The notes below the pieces were generated by a model that was not told the DNA's origin, searched no databases, and was given only the letters and a program-made list of their open reading frames with translations. 44,806 nucleotides of DNA. Origin: Gammaproteobacteria bacterium. GTDB taxonomy: Bacteria > Pseudomonadota > Gammaproteobacteria > JAADHQ01. The position numbers and the translations under genes are program-made. Each line of letters starts with the position of its first letter. Position 1 is the first letter of the stretch. Shown in pieces: positions 26,611-34,837 of this stretch. Location of the stretch: NCBI GenBank assembly GCA_011052215.1, contig DRJK01000060.1, forward strand, positions 1-44,806, read 5' to 3'.

Positions 26611-29600
26611 ATGAGTGCTGTGCCAAAATTGGCTGATAAAAAGTCCCTGAGAAATCTTGTACCTTTAAACGGCTTGTCCAACACACATTTCGAAGAGTTG
26701 GCCAGGAAGGCTAAAATAATTGATCTGAGCACCGGCAAGCTGTTATTCAAAAAAGGTGAGCGGGATAATGCGACCTGTTACGTTTTATCAGGAGAAATTG
26801 CGCTACACGATGGCACGGATATCAAGCTAACGATTCAGGGAGGTACGGAAGAAGCCAGGCATCCCATCGCACCCCAACAACCCCGCCAATTAAGTGCCCG
26901 TGCAAAAACACCCGTCACCATTGTCAGTATTGACTCCGGATTACTGGATGTCATGTTGTCGTGGGAGCAGTCATCTGGCTATGAAGTTACCGAGGTAGAC
27001 GCAGATGAAGAAGAGGACTGGATGACACGCATGATGCAGTCCGAACTCATGCAGAGGCTGCCAGCTACAAATTTGCAACAACTCTTTATGCGTATGCAGG
27101 AAGCCCCTGCAGAAGCCGGCGAGGTCATCGTCAATCAAGATGATGAGGGTGACTACTATTACATAATCAAGGAAGGCAAATGTATCGTTAGTCGCAGGCC
27201 CTCGGCAAATGCAAAATCGGTAAAGCTGGCCGAATTGACAGATGGCGACAGTTTCGGAGAAGAGTCACTGTTATCAGGCGCCAGGAGAAATGCCACGGTT
27301 ACCATGCTGACCAAGGGCAGGTTAATGCGTCTGTCAAAGAATGATTTTAATGAATTACTGAAATCGCCACTGCTAAGCCAGGTCAGCTATGATGAGGCAA
27401 AGGAATTAATACAGGATGGTGCAGTGATTCTGGATGTCAGATTGCCTGGTGAATACTCCAACGCACATTTGAAAGACAGTATTAATGTTCCACTTGCCGC
27501 TATTCGAAATGAAATTTCCGGATTTGATCTTGACAAGCCCTATGTTGTTTATTGCGATACTGGCAGACGTAGTACCAGTGCCGTATTCCTGCTGGGGCAA
27601 TTCGGGATAGACGCCCATGTATTGAAAGATGGTTTAAGTGGTGTGCCCCTGGAGGAATACACCGAAGTTCAAAAAAACGAGTCGGACGAGCAAATCAAAT
27701 CGATAGAGATGGCAGCAGATGTAATTGACATTAACCGGGAAAAAGAACTGACTGTCAGCGCCACTGAAGCTGCGAATTCAATTAATGTAAAGCTGGAGCA
27801 ACAGGTTAGTTTATTAACAAGTAAAACAGAAAATCTGAAAAAGAAGCTGAAAGAGGCTGAAGCAAGGGTTAAGGAAGGTGAGCAGGAAGTAAGATTATTA
27901 CAGAATGCTGCGATTAAGGAAAAGAAAAAAGAAAGTGAGGTCGAAGAAGTACTAATTGAAGCACAGAATCGCGAAGTGGAGTTGATCAGGGTAAAAGAAC
28001 AACTTGTAAAGGCTGAGAGCCAGGTTGGAAAATACAAGGTTCTTGCGGCTTCAGTAGAAGATGCAGAAATTCTGGGTGGTAAAATTGAAAGGCTGAAGGA
28101 ATTGTTGCTGAGTGAGCAAACCCAGAAAACCAGAATGGAAGAGGAAGTAGCTGCATTAAAAGAGAAATTTGAAAAGGAGCTGGCTGGCAGCCATGAGAAC
28201 ACCGAAGATATACAGAGACAATTTGATGAAAACCAGAATACCAGGCAAGGGCTTGAGTCAGAGCTTGCCAGTTCAGGGGCGACGATAGAGCTGCTAAAAA
28301 AAAACACAGAAGAACTTGAGAGTCAGTTAAATGTACTGAATGAAAAACTGGACTCCGAGGTTAAATCAGGTACAGACAAGCTTGTTTTACTGGAAGAAGA
28401 ACTCAGGCAGGAAAAGCAGGAGCTGACCCGGGCCAGGGATGATCTCGCCGGAACCCGGACCGAACTCGAAGGGAAAGAAAGTGAACTAAAGACACTGCGG
28501 GAAGGGGCTGAATCCGAGGTTAAATCAGGTACAGACAAGCTTGTTTTACTGGAAGAAGAACTCAGGCAGGAAAAGCAGGAGCTGGCCCGGGCGAGGGATG
28601 ATCTTGCCGGAACCCGGACCGAACTCGAAGGGAAAGAAAGTGAATTAAAGGCACTGAGGGAGGGGGCTGAATCCGAAGGTAAGTCTGTATCAGAGAAGCT
28701 GGGCTCACTGGGAAAAGAACTCAAGCGGGAAAGGCAGGAGTTGACCCAGACAAGGAAAGATCTTACCAAGGCGAGGAAAGATCTGGAGTCACATACCGTA
28801 GAAATCAAGGCAACTGAAGAGGCTTACCAGTACAAGCTGGGGCAGGTTCAGTCCGAAAAAGAGCAGCTTGAATTAGGTTTTAACAAGGAGCTGAAAGAGT
28901 TAAGGAGGCGCCTCGCTGAATCCGGTAAAGGTGTGGAAAAGCAGCTATCTGTATTGCAGAGAGAGGTTGAAGAGGCGGTCAGTGCGCGCAATAAAATAAC
29001 CAGACAGCTGGATGAGACGAACCGGAAACTGGATGGAAGTCTGGAAGATAATGCCAGGCTGGAATCCGAACAAGGAGAGTTAAAGAATGAGTTGGGCAAA
29101 AATAAGGATAAACTGGCAAGCGTAACAAATGATCTGAACCGGAGTAAAGAAGAACTGGAAAACTCAAAGTATGAGTTGGGTCGAAACAAGGATGAGCTGG
29201 AAAATGCAAGAAACAGGTTGAGCCAGAACAAGGATGAGCTGGAAAATGCAAGGAACGGGTTGAGCCAGAACAAGGATGAGCTGGAAAATGCAAGGAACGG
29301 GTTGAGCCAGATCAAGGATGAGCTGGAAAATGCAAGGAATGAGTTGAGCCAGAACAAGGATGAGCTGGAAAATGCAAGGAATGAGTTGAGCCAGAATAAC
29401 AGTACATTGGCTGAAAAGGAAAAGGAAAGAAATGGCATCAACAATGAACTGGCAGCATTACGGGCAATATATGCGCAAAAGGAATCGGAGATAACACTGC
29501 TTCAGAAAGAACTGGATGAGTCCAGGAACAGGATTGGCGCACTGACCAGCAAGGATGGTGATATTGAAAATGGCAGACTGGAGGCAGAGCAAGGATTAAA

Positions 29601-31398
29601 GCTTGTAAAACAGGAATACGAGCAGGCGGCAAATGAAAGCAGGGAGAAAACACGGCAACTCGAAAAGGAAATAGAACAGAAAGACAGGGAGATTATAGAG
29701 GCCAACAGAAAGGCTGAAGAGGCTATATCCTTACGTACAGATGCTGAATCCTCATTCACAGTAATGGAGTCAGAGGCACGGCAGATTAATCTTGAGTCAG
29801 AGGGGATGAAAAAATCTCTGAGTGAAAGTGAAGAAAAATTGAAATCTCAACAGGCGGAACTGGAAAGCCTTAAAAAAGAAAAACAGGAGTGGCTTGACAG
29901 TCAGAATGATGCGGGGCAAAAAGTGGATGCAAACTTTTTGCAAAGCCGTATCAATGAACTTGAGGCGCAACTGAAAGACAGTCAGAACATGATGGCCGAG
30001 TCTCGTGATTCAATCAGGAAATTTGAAAATGATCTTTCCATGGAGCGGCATAAATCAGACAGGGATAACAGTCTTCAGACCCAGATTGAGAAGCTCAAAC
30101 GCGAAATGGAGGAGCAGCTTGAGAATTACAAGTCCGAGATCGACGATGATGCTGTTTCCATCAATAATGAAAACGAGAAGCTTCGCGATGAGCTAAAGCA
30201 ATTATACAAAGAGCAGGAGATCGCGATAGAGACAGGAAAGCCTGTTACAGCAAAAAGATTGATGCCTGTCCGGGAACCCGCCAATAACCCGGCCCCGAAA
30301 CAGCCAGCAGCAACGGATCATTCTGCACTGTTTGATCTGCCGGATATTGATAAAAATCTGTTTAGTAACAATGCCACAGTTGCGGCACCGAAAAGTAAAC
30401 TGATTATGTTCGTTGTCGTGTCATTATTTCTGTCAATAGTCTCGGCAGGCGGTGTTTACTGGTATTTTGTTCTAAATAATGGGGGGCAGGGTCAAAAATT
30501 AATTTCGGCAGGCAATGAGTCAGTTACAGAGCCCGATAATATACCTGCAGCCGGCAGTAAAAAAGACAATCCAGCCAGGAAAGTGGCAAGGAAGTCATTA
30601 TTCAATTTTGATAAAAAGATGGCCAATACCCCGAAAGTCGCACTTAAAAAAGCAGGAAAAACCAGGCCAACCAAGGTGTTCAGGGATACCCTGAAAGCGG
30701 GGGGGAGAGGGCCTTATATGGCCGGTGCCCCTGCTGGTGTATTTAATATGGGCAGTCCATCCAGTTCTGTCCAGTTCGAGGAAAGGCCCGAGCACACCGT
30801 AAAAATCAGAAAATTTTCAATATCAAAATATGAAATCAGTTTCGACGAATATGATCGTTTTGTCGCCGATACAGGCAGGCCACGCCCGTCTGATAGCGGA
30901 TGGGGACGTGGCAAGCGTCCGGTGATTAATGTCAGCTGGAATGATGCTGTCGCATATACAAAATGGTTGTCCAGGCAAACCGGCCGTCTCTACCGGTTAC
31001 CATCCGAGGCGGAGTGGGAGTATGCAGCCCGGGCGGGCACAAAAGGAAAGTACTGGTGGGGAAACAAGGTGGGCAAGAACCGGGCAAACTGTTTTAATTG
31101 TGGCAGTCAATGGGACCGGGCAAGCACCGCTCCGGTTGGTAAGTTCAGGTCAAATGCCCTTGGCCTGCACGATATGGCGGGTAATGTTGCGGAGTGGGTG
31201 AGTGATTGTTACCACGAAAATTACAAGGGGGCACCTGCGGATGGCTCGGCCTGGGTGGAGGCATCATGTGATTCACATGTCACCAGGGGAGGGTCATACA
31301 GAAGTACGGCAGATAATGTTCGTGTGACCGGGCGTTCCGGGCTTTCTTCAGACTCGGCCCTTGACCAGCTTGGGTTTCGTATTGTACGTGTACGATAA
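26611..31398 (+). CDS. Giant chimeric protein: two cNMP-binding-like domains, rhodanese, long coiled coil, membrane helix, SUMF1/FGE-like domain
   Basis: 1595 residues. Order: a degenerate cyclic-nucleotide-binding fold (about 10-115); a second, better one (about 140-250) with FGEESLLSGARRNATV, which keeps the Glu and Arg of the phosphate-binding cassette; a rhodanese domain (about 255-350) with active-site Cys315 in YCDTGRRS; an almost unbroken charged coiled coil (about 380-1215); one membrane helix (about 1262-1288, LIMFVVVSLFLSIVSAGGVY); a basic linker; and a SUMF1/FGE-like domain (about 1365-1595: RLPSEAEWEYAARAG, GLHDMAGNVAEWVSDCY, RGGSYRSTADN, LGFRIVRV). Where true formylglycine-generating enzymes have two Cys after RGGS, this has Ser and Val, so that catalysis is unlikely. 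The gene stands alone between a strong terminator and a family B repeat. I know no named protein with this order; function unknown. Confidence 0.92.
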   Translation: MSAVPKLADKKSLRNLVPLNGLSNTHFEELARKAKIIDLSTGKLLFKKGERDNATCYVLSGEIALHDGTDIKLTIQGGTEEARHPIAPQQPRQLSARAKTPVTIVSIDSGLLDVMLSWEQSSGYEVTEVDADEEEDWMTRMMQSELMQRLPATNLQQLFMRMQEAPAEAGEVIVNQDDEGDYYYIIKEGKCIVSRRPSANAKSVKLAELTDGDSFGEESLLSGARRNATVTMLTKGRLMRLSKNDFNELLKSPLLSQVSYDEAKELIQDGAVILDVRLPGEYSNAHLKDSINVPLAAIRNEISGFDLDKPYVVYCDTGRRSTSAVFLLGQFGIDAHVLKDGLSGVPLEEYTEVQKNESDEQIKSIEMAADVIDINREKELTVSATEAANSINVKLEQQVSLLTSKTENLKKKLKEAEARVKEGEQEVRLLQNAAIKEKKKESEVEEVLIEAQNREVELIRVKEQLVKAESQVGKYKVLAASVEDAEILGGKIERLKELLLSEQTQKTRMEEEVAALKEKFEKELAGSHENTEDIQRQFDENQNTRQGLESELASSGATIELLKKNTEELESQLNVLNEKLDSEVKSGTDKLVLLEEELRQEKQELTRARDDLAGTRTELEGKESELKTLREGAESEVKSGTDKLVLLEEELRQEKQELARARDDLAGTRTELEGKESELKALREGAESEGKSVSEKLGSLGKELKRERQELTQTRKDLTKARKDLESHTVEIKATEEAYQYKLGQVQSEKEQLELGFNKELKELRRRLAESGKGVEKQLSVLQREVEEAVSARNKITRQLDETNRKLDGSLEDNARLESEQGELKNELGKNKDKLASVTNDLNRSKEELENSKYELGRNKDELENARNRLSQNKDELENARNGLSQNKDELENARNGLSQIKDELENARNELSQNKDELENARNELSQNNSTLAEKEKERNGINNELAALRAIYAQKESEITLLQKELDESRNRIGALTSKDGDIENGRLEAEQGLKLVKQEYEQAANESREKTRQLEKEIEQKDREIIEANRKAEEAISLRTDAESSFTVMESEARQINLESEGMKKSLSESEEKLKSQQAELESLKKEKQEWLDSQNDAGQKVDANFLQSRINELEAQLKDSQNMMAESRDSIRKFENDLSMERHKSDRDNSLQTQIEKLKREMEEQLENYKSEIDDDAVSINNENEKLRDELKQLYKEQEIAIETGKPVTAKRLMPVREPANNPAPKQPAATDHSALFDLPDIDKNLFSNNATVAAPKSKLIMFVVVSLFLSIVSAGGVYWYFVLNNGGQGQKLISAGNESVTEPDNIPAAGSKKDNPARKVARKSLFNFDKKMANTPKVALKKAGKTRPTKVFRDTLKAGGRGPYMAGAPAGVFNMGSPSSSVQFEERPEHTVKIRKFSISKYEISFDEYDRFVADTGRPRPSDSGWGRGKRPVINVSWNDAVAYTKWLSRQTGRLYRLPSEAEWEYAARAGTKGKYWWGNKVGKNRANCFNCGSQWDRASTAPVGKFRSNALGLHDMAGNVAEWVSDCYHENYKGAPADGSAWVEASCDSHVTRGGSYRSTADNVRVTGRSGLSSDSALDQLGFRIVRVR
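28354..28671 (+). repeat. 159 bp in-frame tandem repeat inside the giant gene
   Basis: Two nearly identical 159 bp units begin at 28354 and 28513 (TCCGAGGTTAAATCAGGTAC). A third, more divergent unit begins at 28672. Each codes for 53 residues of coiled coil, so the repeat keeps both frame and helical register. High DNA identity implies recent duplication. Confidence 0.85.
29185..29394 (+). repeat. 42 bp in-frame tandem repeat (five units) inside the giant gene
   Basis: Five 42 bp units encode NKDELENARNxLSQ, residues 859-928, where x is R, G, G, E, E. 14 residues equal two heptads, so copy-number change would lengthen the coiled coil without breaking it. Degenerate units flank the array (SKEELENSKYELGR before, NNSTLAEKEKE after). 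Confidence 0.9.
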
Positions 31399-31407
31399 TA
31401 ACCGGGG

Positions 31408-31575
31408 CCAGGAGCCTGTCGGACTTAGGATGATTCTACTGCGGCGGCAGGAAATTGGCCCATTTTCCCGATCTTTTTCGTTAAATAGGCCAACTATTCG
31501 CCTCAAAAGATCGAAAAAATGGCCTCAATTTTCCACTCGCCTCGCTACGAACACCTAAGTCCGACAGGCTCCTGG
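31408..31575. repeat. Family B miniature inverted-repeat element (168 bp)
   Basis: Perfect 22 bp terminal inverted repeats at 31408-31429 and 31554-31575, beginning CCAGGAGCCTGTCGG. The arms continue to pair imperfectly inward (GATCTTTTTCG against AAAAGATCGAAAAAAT), so almost the whole element folds as one hairpin. No reading frame inside and no target duplication seen. It starts 10 bp after the stop of the giant gene and may act as its terminator. Confidence 0.88.
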
Positions 31576-31620
31576 CTTCTATCATCCTGCCTGCTGTTGT
31601 AACATTGGTTTTACCCGTGT

Positions 31621-31664
31621 CCAGGAGCCTGCCACCACAGTAGAATCATCCTGAGCTCAACAGG
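31621..31664 (-). repeat. Family B fragment upstream of the PfkB gene
   Basis: 31638-31664 is the reverse complement of the left arm of the full element with a few changes (CAGTAGAATCATCCTGAGCTC against the arm at 31415-31441). CCAGGAGCCTG at 31621-31631 repeats the terminal motif. It ends 24 bp before the PfkB start, where the promoter or ribosome binding site should be. Confidence 0.7.
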
Positions 31665-31687
31665 TCATCAATAGCGTGATTGTAACC

Positions 31688-32554
31688 ATGTCAAACATCC
31701 TTTCAATTGGAGTTGCCGTTCTGGATATATCAAGCCGGGTGTGTGGTTATCCTGAAGAGGATGATGAGGTTCGCGCACTGGAGCAAAGGGTTTCCAGGGG
31801 TGGTAATGCCACCAATACCCTGGTGGTTTTATCTCAACTGGACCATCACTGTAGCTGGGCAGGTGTTATTGCCGATGATTTGAATTCGGTCTTTATCCGT
31901 GAAGACCTCGGTATAAATCATGTCGGCATGGAGTATGTCAGTGTGTGTAACAATCACAAGACACCCGTGTCGCATATAACCATAAACAGTGAGACGGGTA
32001 GCCGGACAATAGTACATTATTCTGATTTGCCGGAACTGACACTGGCTGATTTTAAACGGATTGATTTGGGCAGGTTTGACTGGGTTCATTTTGAAGGCCG
32101 GAATATTGGCCAGACAGAAAATATGCTTATGCACATCAAGGATGGTTTTGATTCCTTGCCTATTTCCCTGGAGGTGGAAAAACCACGAGGGGATATAGAC
32201 CGGTTGTTTTGTTTTGCGGATATTTTGCTTTTTTCCAGAGTTTATGCGAGGTCTGCAGGTTTTGCTGACGCACAATCCCTGCTTGAATCAATGCATCGTG
32301 ACTATCCCGAAACACTGCACTACTGCACATGGGGCGGCCAGGGTGCATATTTAATGAACCGTGAAGGTAAAATGGTTCATTCACCAGCAAGCAATATTCC
32401 GGAAATTGTTGATACAGTGGGTGCGGGCGATACGTTTAATGCCGGCATTATCCATGCGCATCTGGCCAGCAAAGGTGAAAGAGAAGGCCTGGCACTTGCC
32501 TGCAAGCTTGCCGGCAGAAAATGCATGCAAACGGGGTTTGATGGTCTGGGTTAA
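31688..32554 (+). CDS. PfkB family sugar kinase, ketohexokinase-like
   Basis: 288-residue ribokinase-superfamily kinase. The N-terminal ILSIGVAVLDISSRVCGYPEEDDEVRA, the GGNATNTLVVLSQL motif and the C-terminal anion-hole/catalytic motif DTVGAGDTFNAGIIHA are intact. Local resemblance is to ketohexokinase-like members rather than ribokinase or PfkB proper, but the substrate is not certain. I start at ATG 31688; a GTG at 31676 is in frame, and no good Shine-Dalgarno is visible for either. A family B repeat fragment lies just upstream. Being 1.4 kb from prk, a link to sugar phosphate metabolism is possible but unproven. Confidence 0.88.
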   Translation: MSNILSIGVAVLDISSRVCGYPEEDDEVRALEQRVSRGGNATNTLVVLSQLDHHCSWAGVIADDLNSVFIREDLGINHVGMEYVSVCNNHKTPVSHITINSETGSRTIVHYSDLPELTLADFKRIDLGRFDWVHFEGRNIGQTENMLMHIKDGFDSLPISLEVEKPRGDIDRLFCFADILLFSRVYARSAGFADAQSLLESMHRDYPETLHYCTWGGQGAYLMNREGKMVHSPASNIPEIVDTVGAGDTFNAGIIHAHLASKGEREGLALACKLAGRKCMQTGFDGLG

Positions 32555-32660
32555 TGCATTGCCAGGTAACCCGCAGGTTTCAAATATAAACGGGGAAGGA
32601 TACCCCTCAGTCCTCTAAATACATGACATGAAAGCAGGGTTGCTGAAGTTTCAGCGGTGT

Positions 32661-32882
32661 TTACTTCATCGTATTAATGAAGCTTCCTATTTTAACATTC
32701 ACCATATGGGCAGGCATGGAGCCCACAACTTCAGTGCGTTTAAATTCAACCTCCCGAAGTTGTAATTCTTTATCGATACCCGCCAGTTCAACCATTGCTG
32801 GCTGAGTCGGTTCCTCCGGCGTATTGCTTATTTCGAGTTCCTTTCGAAATGTGCCTGATGTCATGTCGTATACAGTGATCAT
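32661..32882 (-). CDS. Small conserved-looking protein of unknown function (73 aa)
   Basis: 73 residues starting MITVYDMTSGTFRKELEISN, with a predicted short beta pair then an amphipathic region ending in NVKIGSFINTMK. No motif or signal peptide is recognised. GAGAGGTGTAGC right before the ATG is a good ribosome binding site, and AT-rich promoter-like DNA lies upstream, so I consider it a real gene. The neighbours are the PfkB kinase (convergent) and, beyond 550 bp, a DUF6763-like gene and prk on the same strand. Confidence 0.65.
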   Translation of the reverse strand: MITVYDMTSGTFRKELEISNTPEEPTQPAMVELAGIDKELQLREVEFKRTEVVGSMPAHMVNVKIGSFINTMK

Positions 32883-33433
32883 GCTACACCTCTCTAGTAT
32901 TTCAATATCCTTATACTATCTATCGGCGAAACATCCTGAACATTTAGAACCTTTGCTCCGGGACTAAGTTCAACCTATATTTATCATAATTTAAAAAAAT
33001 ATGGAAATTCTAATATATAAATAAGTAATACATGAAGTAAAACAATTACTTGGAATCAGCAAGCAAGGCCGGAATGCCACATTTTATGCGTGTATGCGGT
33101 TGTTTTTTATTCATTTGCGGCCATCAGTGACCATAAAAAAAGGGATCCGTTCCGGGGACACTACCCGTTTTTTCATCGGGTAGTAAATAAAGCCTTCTTT
33201 TCCTGACAATCTGTCGCTCTGGTGGTGGCCAAAGATGCTTTGCCGGTGTTTATATCATTACTGCATGAGTCAGGAATAGCCGCGTTATGGTTTCTGAAGG
33301 CGGGGCAGTGCCTCGATGGGGTATTTCCAGGGATTGAATTTTTTTATTATAAAATAAAATTACCGAAGACCAGCCATTGCGGCTGTATGGTGCCATGCCA
33401 TTGTTTTTCAGGCTGGTTTATCAAGAAGGGCTA
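32883..33433. other. AT-rich intergenic region
   Basis: 551 bp. 32980-33060 is very AT-rich and may contain the promoter of the 73-residue gene (TATACTATCTATCGG near 32911). A perfect 8 bp stem-loop lies at 33160-33184 (ACTACCCG/CGGGTAGT). An open frame from GTG 33222 on the plus strand has no ribosome binding site or family resemblance and is not accepted. Otherwise nothing is recognised. Confidence 0.45.
33160..33184. other. Stem-loop in the prk-side intergenic region
   Basis: ACTACCCG (33160-33167) and CGGGTAGT (33177-33184) form a perfect stem with a T-rich 9-base loop. It is about 250 bp downstream of the DUF6763-like gene on the minus strand. It lacks a clear T-run, so a terminator role is uncertain. 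Confidence 0.35.
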
Positions 33434-33730
33434 TCAGTCTTGCGCATCAAGTACATCGAGTGGATTTTTCCAGGCAGGATGTGACGTTTCCTCAAGGTCA
33501 ACTCCGTAATCCTGTTTATCCAGATCCAGTGATCCCGACCAGTCTTCAGGGGGTTCGATTGTAATGAAGTTCTGCTCATACCACGATTCCAGGTCAATTT
33601 CCTCTACTGTTCCATCGAAGTATTGTATTTCTATAAGCCCCGGACTCTGGTCCAGGGCAACGATTTCAAAGTTGTTGCCACTCATGTTTTGATACCAGTC
33701 ACCAATTACAGGTTTCATTACCAGTGCCAT
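33434..33730 (-). CDS. Small acidic protein, DUF6763-like
   Basis: 98 residues: KPVIGDWYQNMSGNNFEIVA, then LIEIQYFDGTVEEIDLESWYEQ and PPEDWSGSLD. This fits the small acidic SH3-like family annotated DUF6763, seen in autotrophic Gammaproteobacteria; the assignment is from memory of the pattern. The start ATG 33730 follows AAAAGGGTT. The gene is 213 bp downstream of prk in the same direction, but a terminator lies between, so it probably has its own promoter. Function unknown. Confidence 0.75.
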   Translation of the reverse strand: MALVMKPVIGDWYQNMSGNNFEIVALDQSPGLIEIQYFDGTVEEIDLESWYEQNFITIEPPEDWSGSLDLDKQDYGVDLEETSHPAWKNPLDVLDAQD

Positions 33731-33905
33731 GATCTAACCCTTTTAATACAGAGGTTGCAGTTAATTAAAAACCGGGATTGTTTTCCCTACTTAAAGTTAT
33801 AGATCCAAGTGAATAACACTGCAAGGTATTTTTATGTAATATTAAATGCAAAAATATAAGGGTATTTTACTGGTATGGATATTCATGTTGACTATTCAGT
33901 GGCTT

Positions 33906-33933
33906 AAACAGGGCTGCTTGTGCAGCCCTGTTT
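33906..33933. terminator. Terminator downstream of prk
   Basis: AAACAGGGCTGC (33906-33917) and GCAGCCCTGTTT (33922-33933) form a perfect 12 bp stem with a 4-base loop. It lies 11 bp past the prk stop codon on the minus strand, where the stem ends in GTTTAAG. Confidence 0.8.
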
Positions 33934-33943
33934 TCCCTGACTA

Positions 33944-34837
33944 TCAGGTGCGATGTTTTTCTTCGAGTATGTGCTCAATAATAGGCGCCAGGATAATTTC
34001 CATTGCGAATCCCATCTTTCCACCCGGGACAACAATCGTATTACGCCGTGACATAAATGAACCTTCGAGCATGCTAAGCAGGAGAGGGAAGTCCACATCA
34101 AACTTGGTAGGGTCACGGAATCGAATAACAACAAAGCTCTCATCAGGTGTGGGTATATCACGTGCAATGAAAGGATTGGACGTATCCACTGTGGGTACGC
34201 GCTGGAAGTTTATATCCGTTCTGGAGAACTGGGGTGTAATATAATTCACATAGTCCGGCATGCGACGCAGGATTGTGTCAACAATGGCTTCGGCACTGTA
34301 ACCACGTTGTGCATTGTCGCGGAATATTTTCTGAATCCATTCCAGGTTGACAATGGGTACAACACCGATCAACAGGTCGACAAATTTTGCCGCGTTGGCA
34401 TTTTCTGTGACCACACCACCATGCAGTCCCTCATAAAACAGCAGGTCACTACCTGCAGATATATCTTCCCAGGGCGTAAACTGACCAGGACCCAGATCAG
34501 ATTTCAGGCGTGAATTATGTTCGTCGGCCTCTTCTTCACTATGAAGGTAATAGCGTTTCTTACCCGTTCCCGAGTCTCCATACTGTTTGAAAAGTGCTTC
34601 AATTTTATCAAACAGGTTGGAGTCCGGACCGAAGTGACTCAACTGGTTACCTTTTGCGGCAAATTCCTCGATGGCATCTTTCATTGCCGTACGGTCGTAT
34701 CGATGGAAACTGTCACCTTCTACAACAACGGGGTTGATACCCTCGCGTCTGAAAATATGTTCGAAGGCGACCTTTACCGTGGTGGTGCCCGCACCTGATG
34801 AACCGGTTACCGCAATAACGGGATGTTTTTTGGACAT
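33944..34837 (-). CDS. prk: Phosphoribulokinase
   Basis: Phosphorylates ribulose-5-phosphate to ribulose-1,5-bisphosphate, the step that commits carbon to RuBisCO. The 297-residue bacterial (type I) enzyme shows the P-loop GSSGAGTTTVK, the EGDSFHRYDR segment, the FYEGLHGG motif and the C-terminal IVVPGGKMGFAMEIILAPIIEHIL. AGGAGTC lies 5 bases before the ATG. No RuBisCO or other Calvin-cycle gene is in the window. A hairpin lies in its leader (34870-34896) and a terminator follows at 33906-33933. It is the main evidence that the organism fixes CO2. Confidence 0.97.
   Translation of the reverse strand: MSKKHPVIAVTGSSGAGTTTVKVAFEHIFRREGINPVVVEGDSFHRYDRTAMKDAIEEFAAKGNQLSHFGPDSNLFDKIEALFKQYGDSGTGKKRYYLHSEEEADEHNSRLKSDLGPGQFTPWEDISAGSDLLFYEGLHGGVVTENANAAKFVDLLIGVVPIVNLEWIQKIFRDNAQRGYSAEAIVDTILRRMPDYVNYITPQFSRTDINFQRVPTVDTSNPFIARDIPTPDESFVVIRFRDPTKFDVDFPLLLSMLEGSFMSRRNTIVVPGGKMGFAMEIILAPIIEHILEEKHRT

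Noticed and set aside
29185-29394. Possible CRISPR-like array
   Set aside because: The 42 bp units are contiguous, in frame and code for coiled-coil repeats; there are no unique spacers.
28848-29444. Minus-strand 198-codon frame opposite the coiled-coil repeats
   Set aside because: Its repetitive Phe/Leu/Ser sequence is simply the complement of the coding repeats of the giant gene.
30715-31398. Active formylglycine-generating enzyme
   Set aside because: The two Cys following RGGS in true FGEs are Ser and Val here, and no sulfatase gene is nearby.
33222-33509. Plus-strand 95-codon frame from GTG 33222
   Set aside because: No ribosome binding site or recognisable family; its 3' part overlaps the better-supported minus-strand gene.
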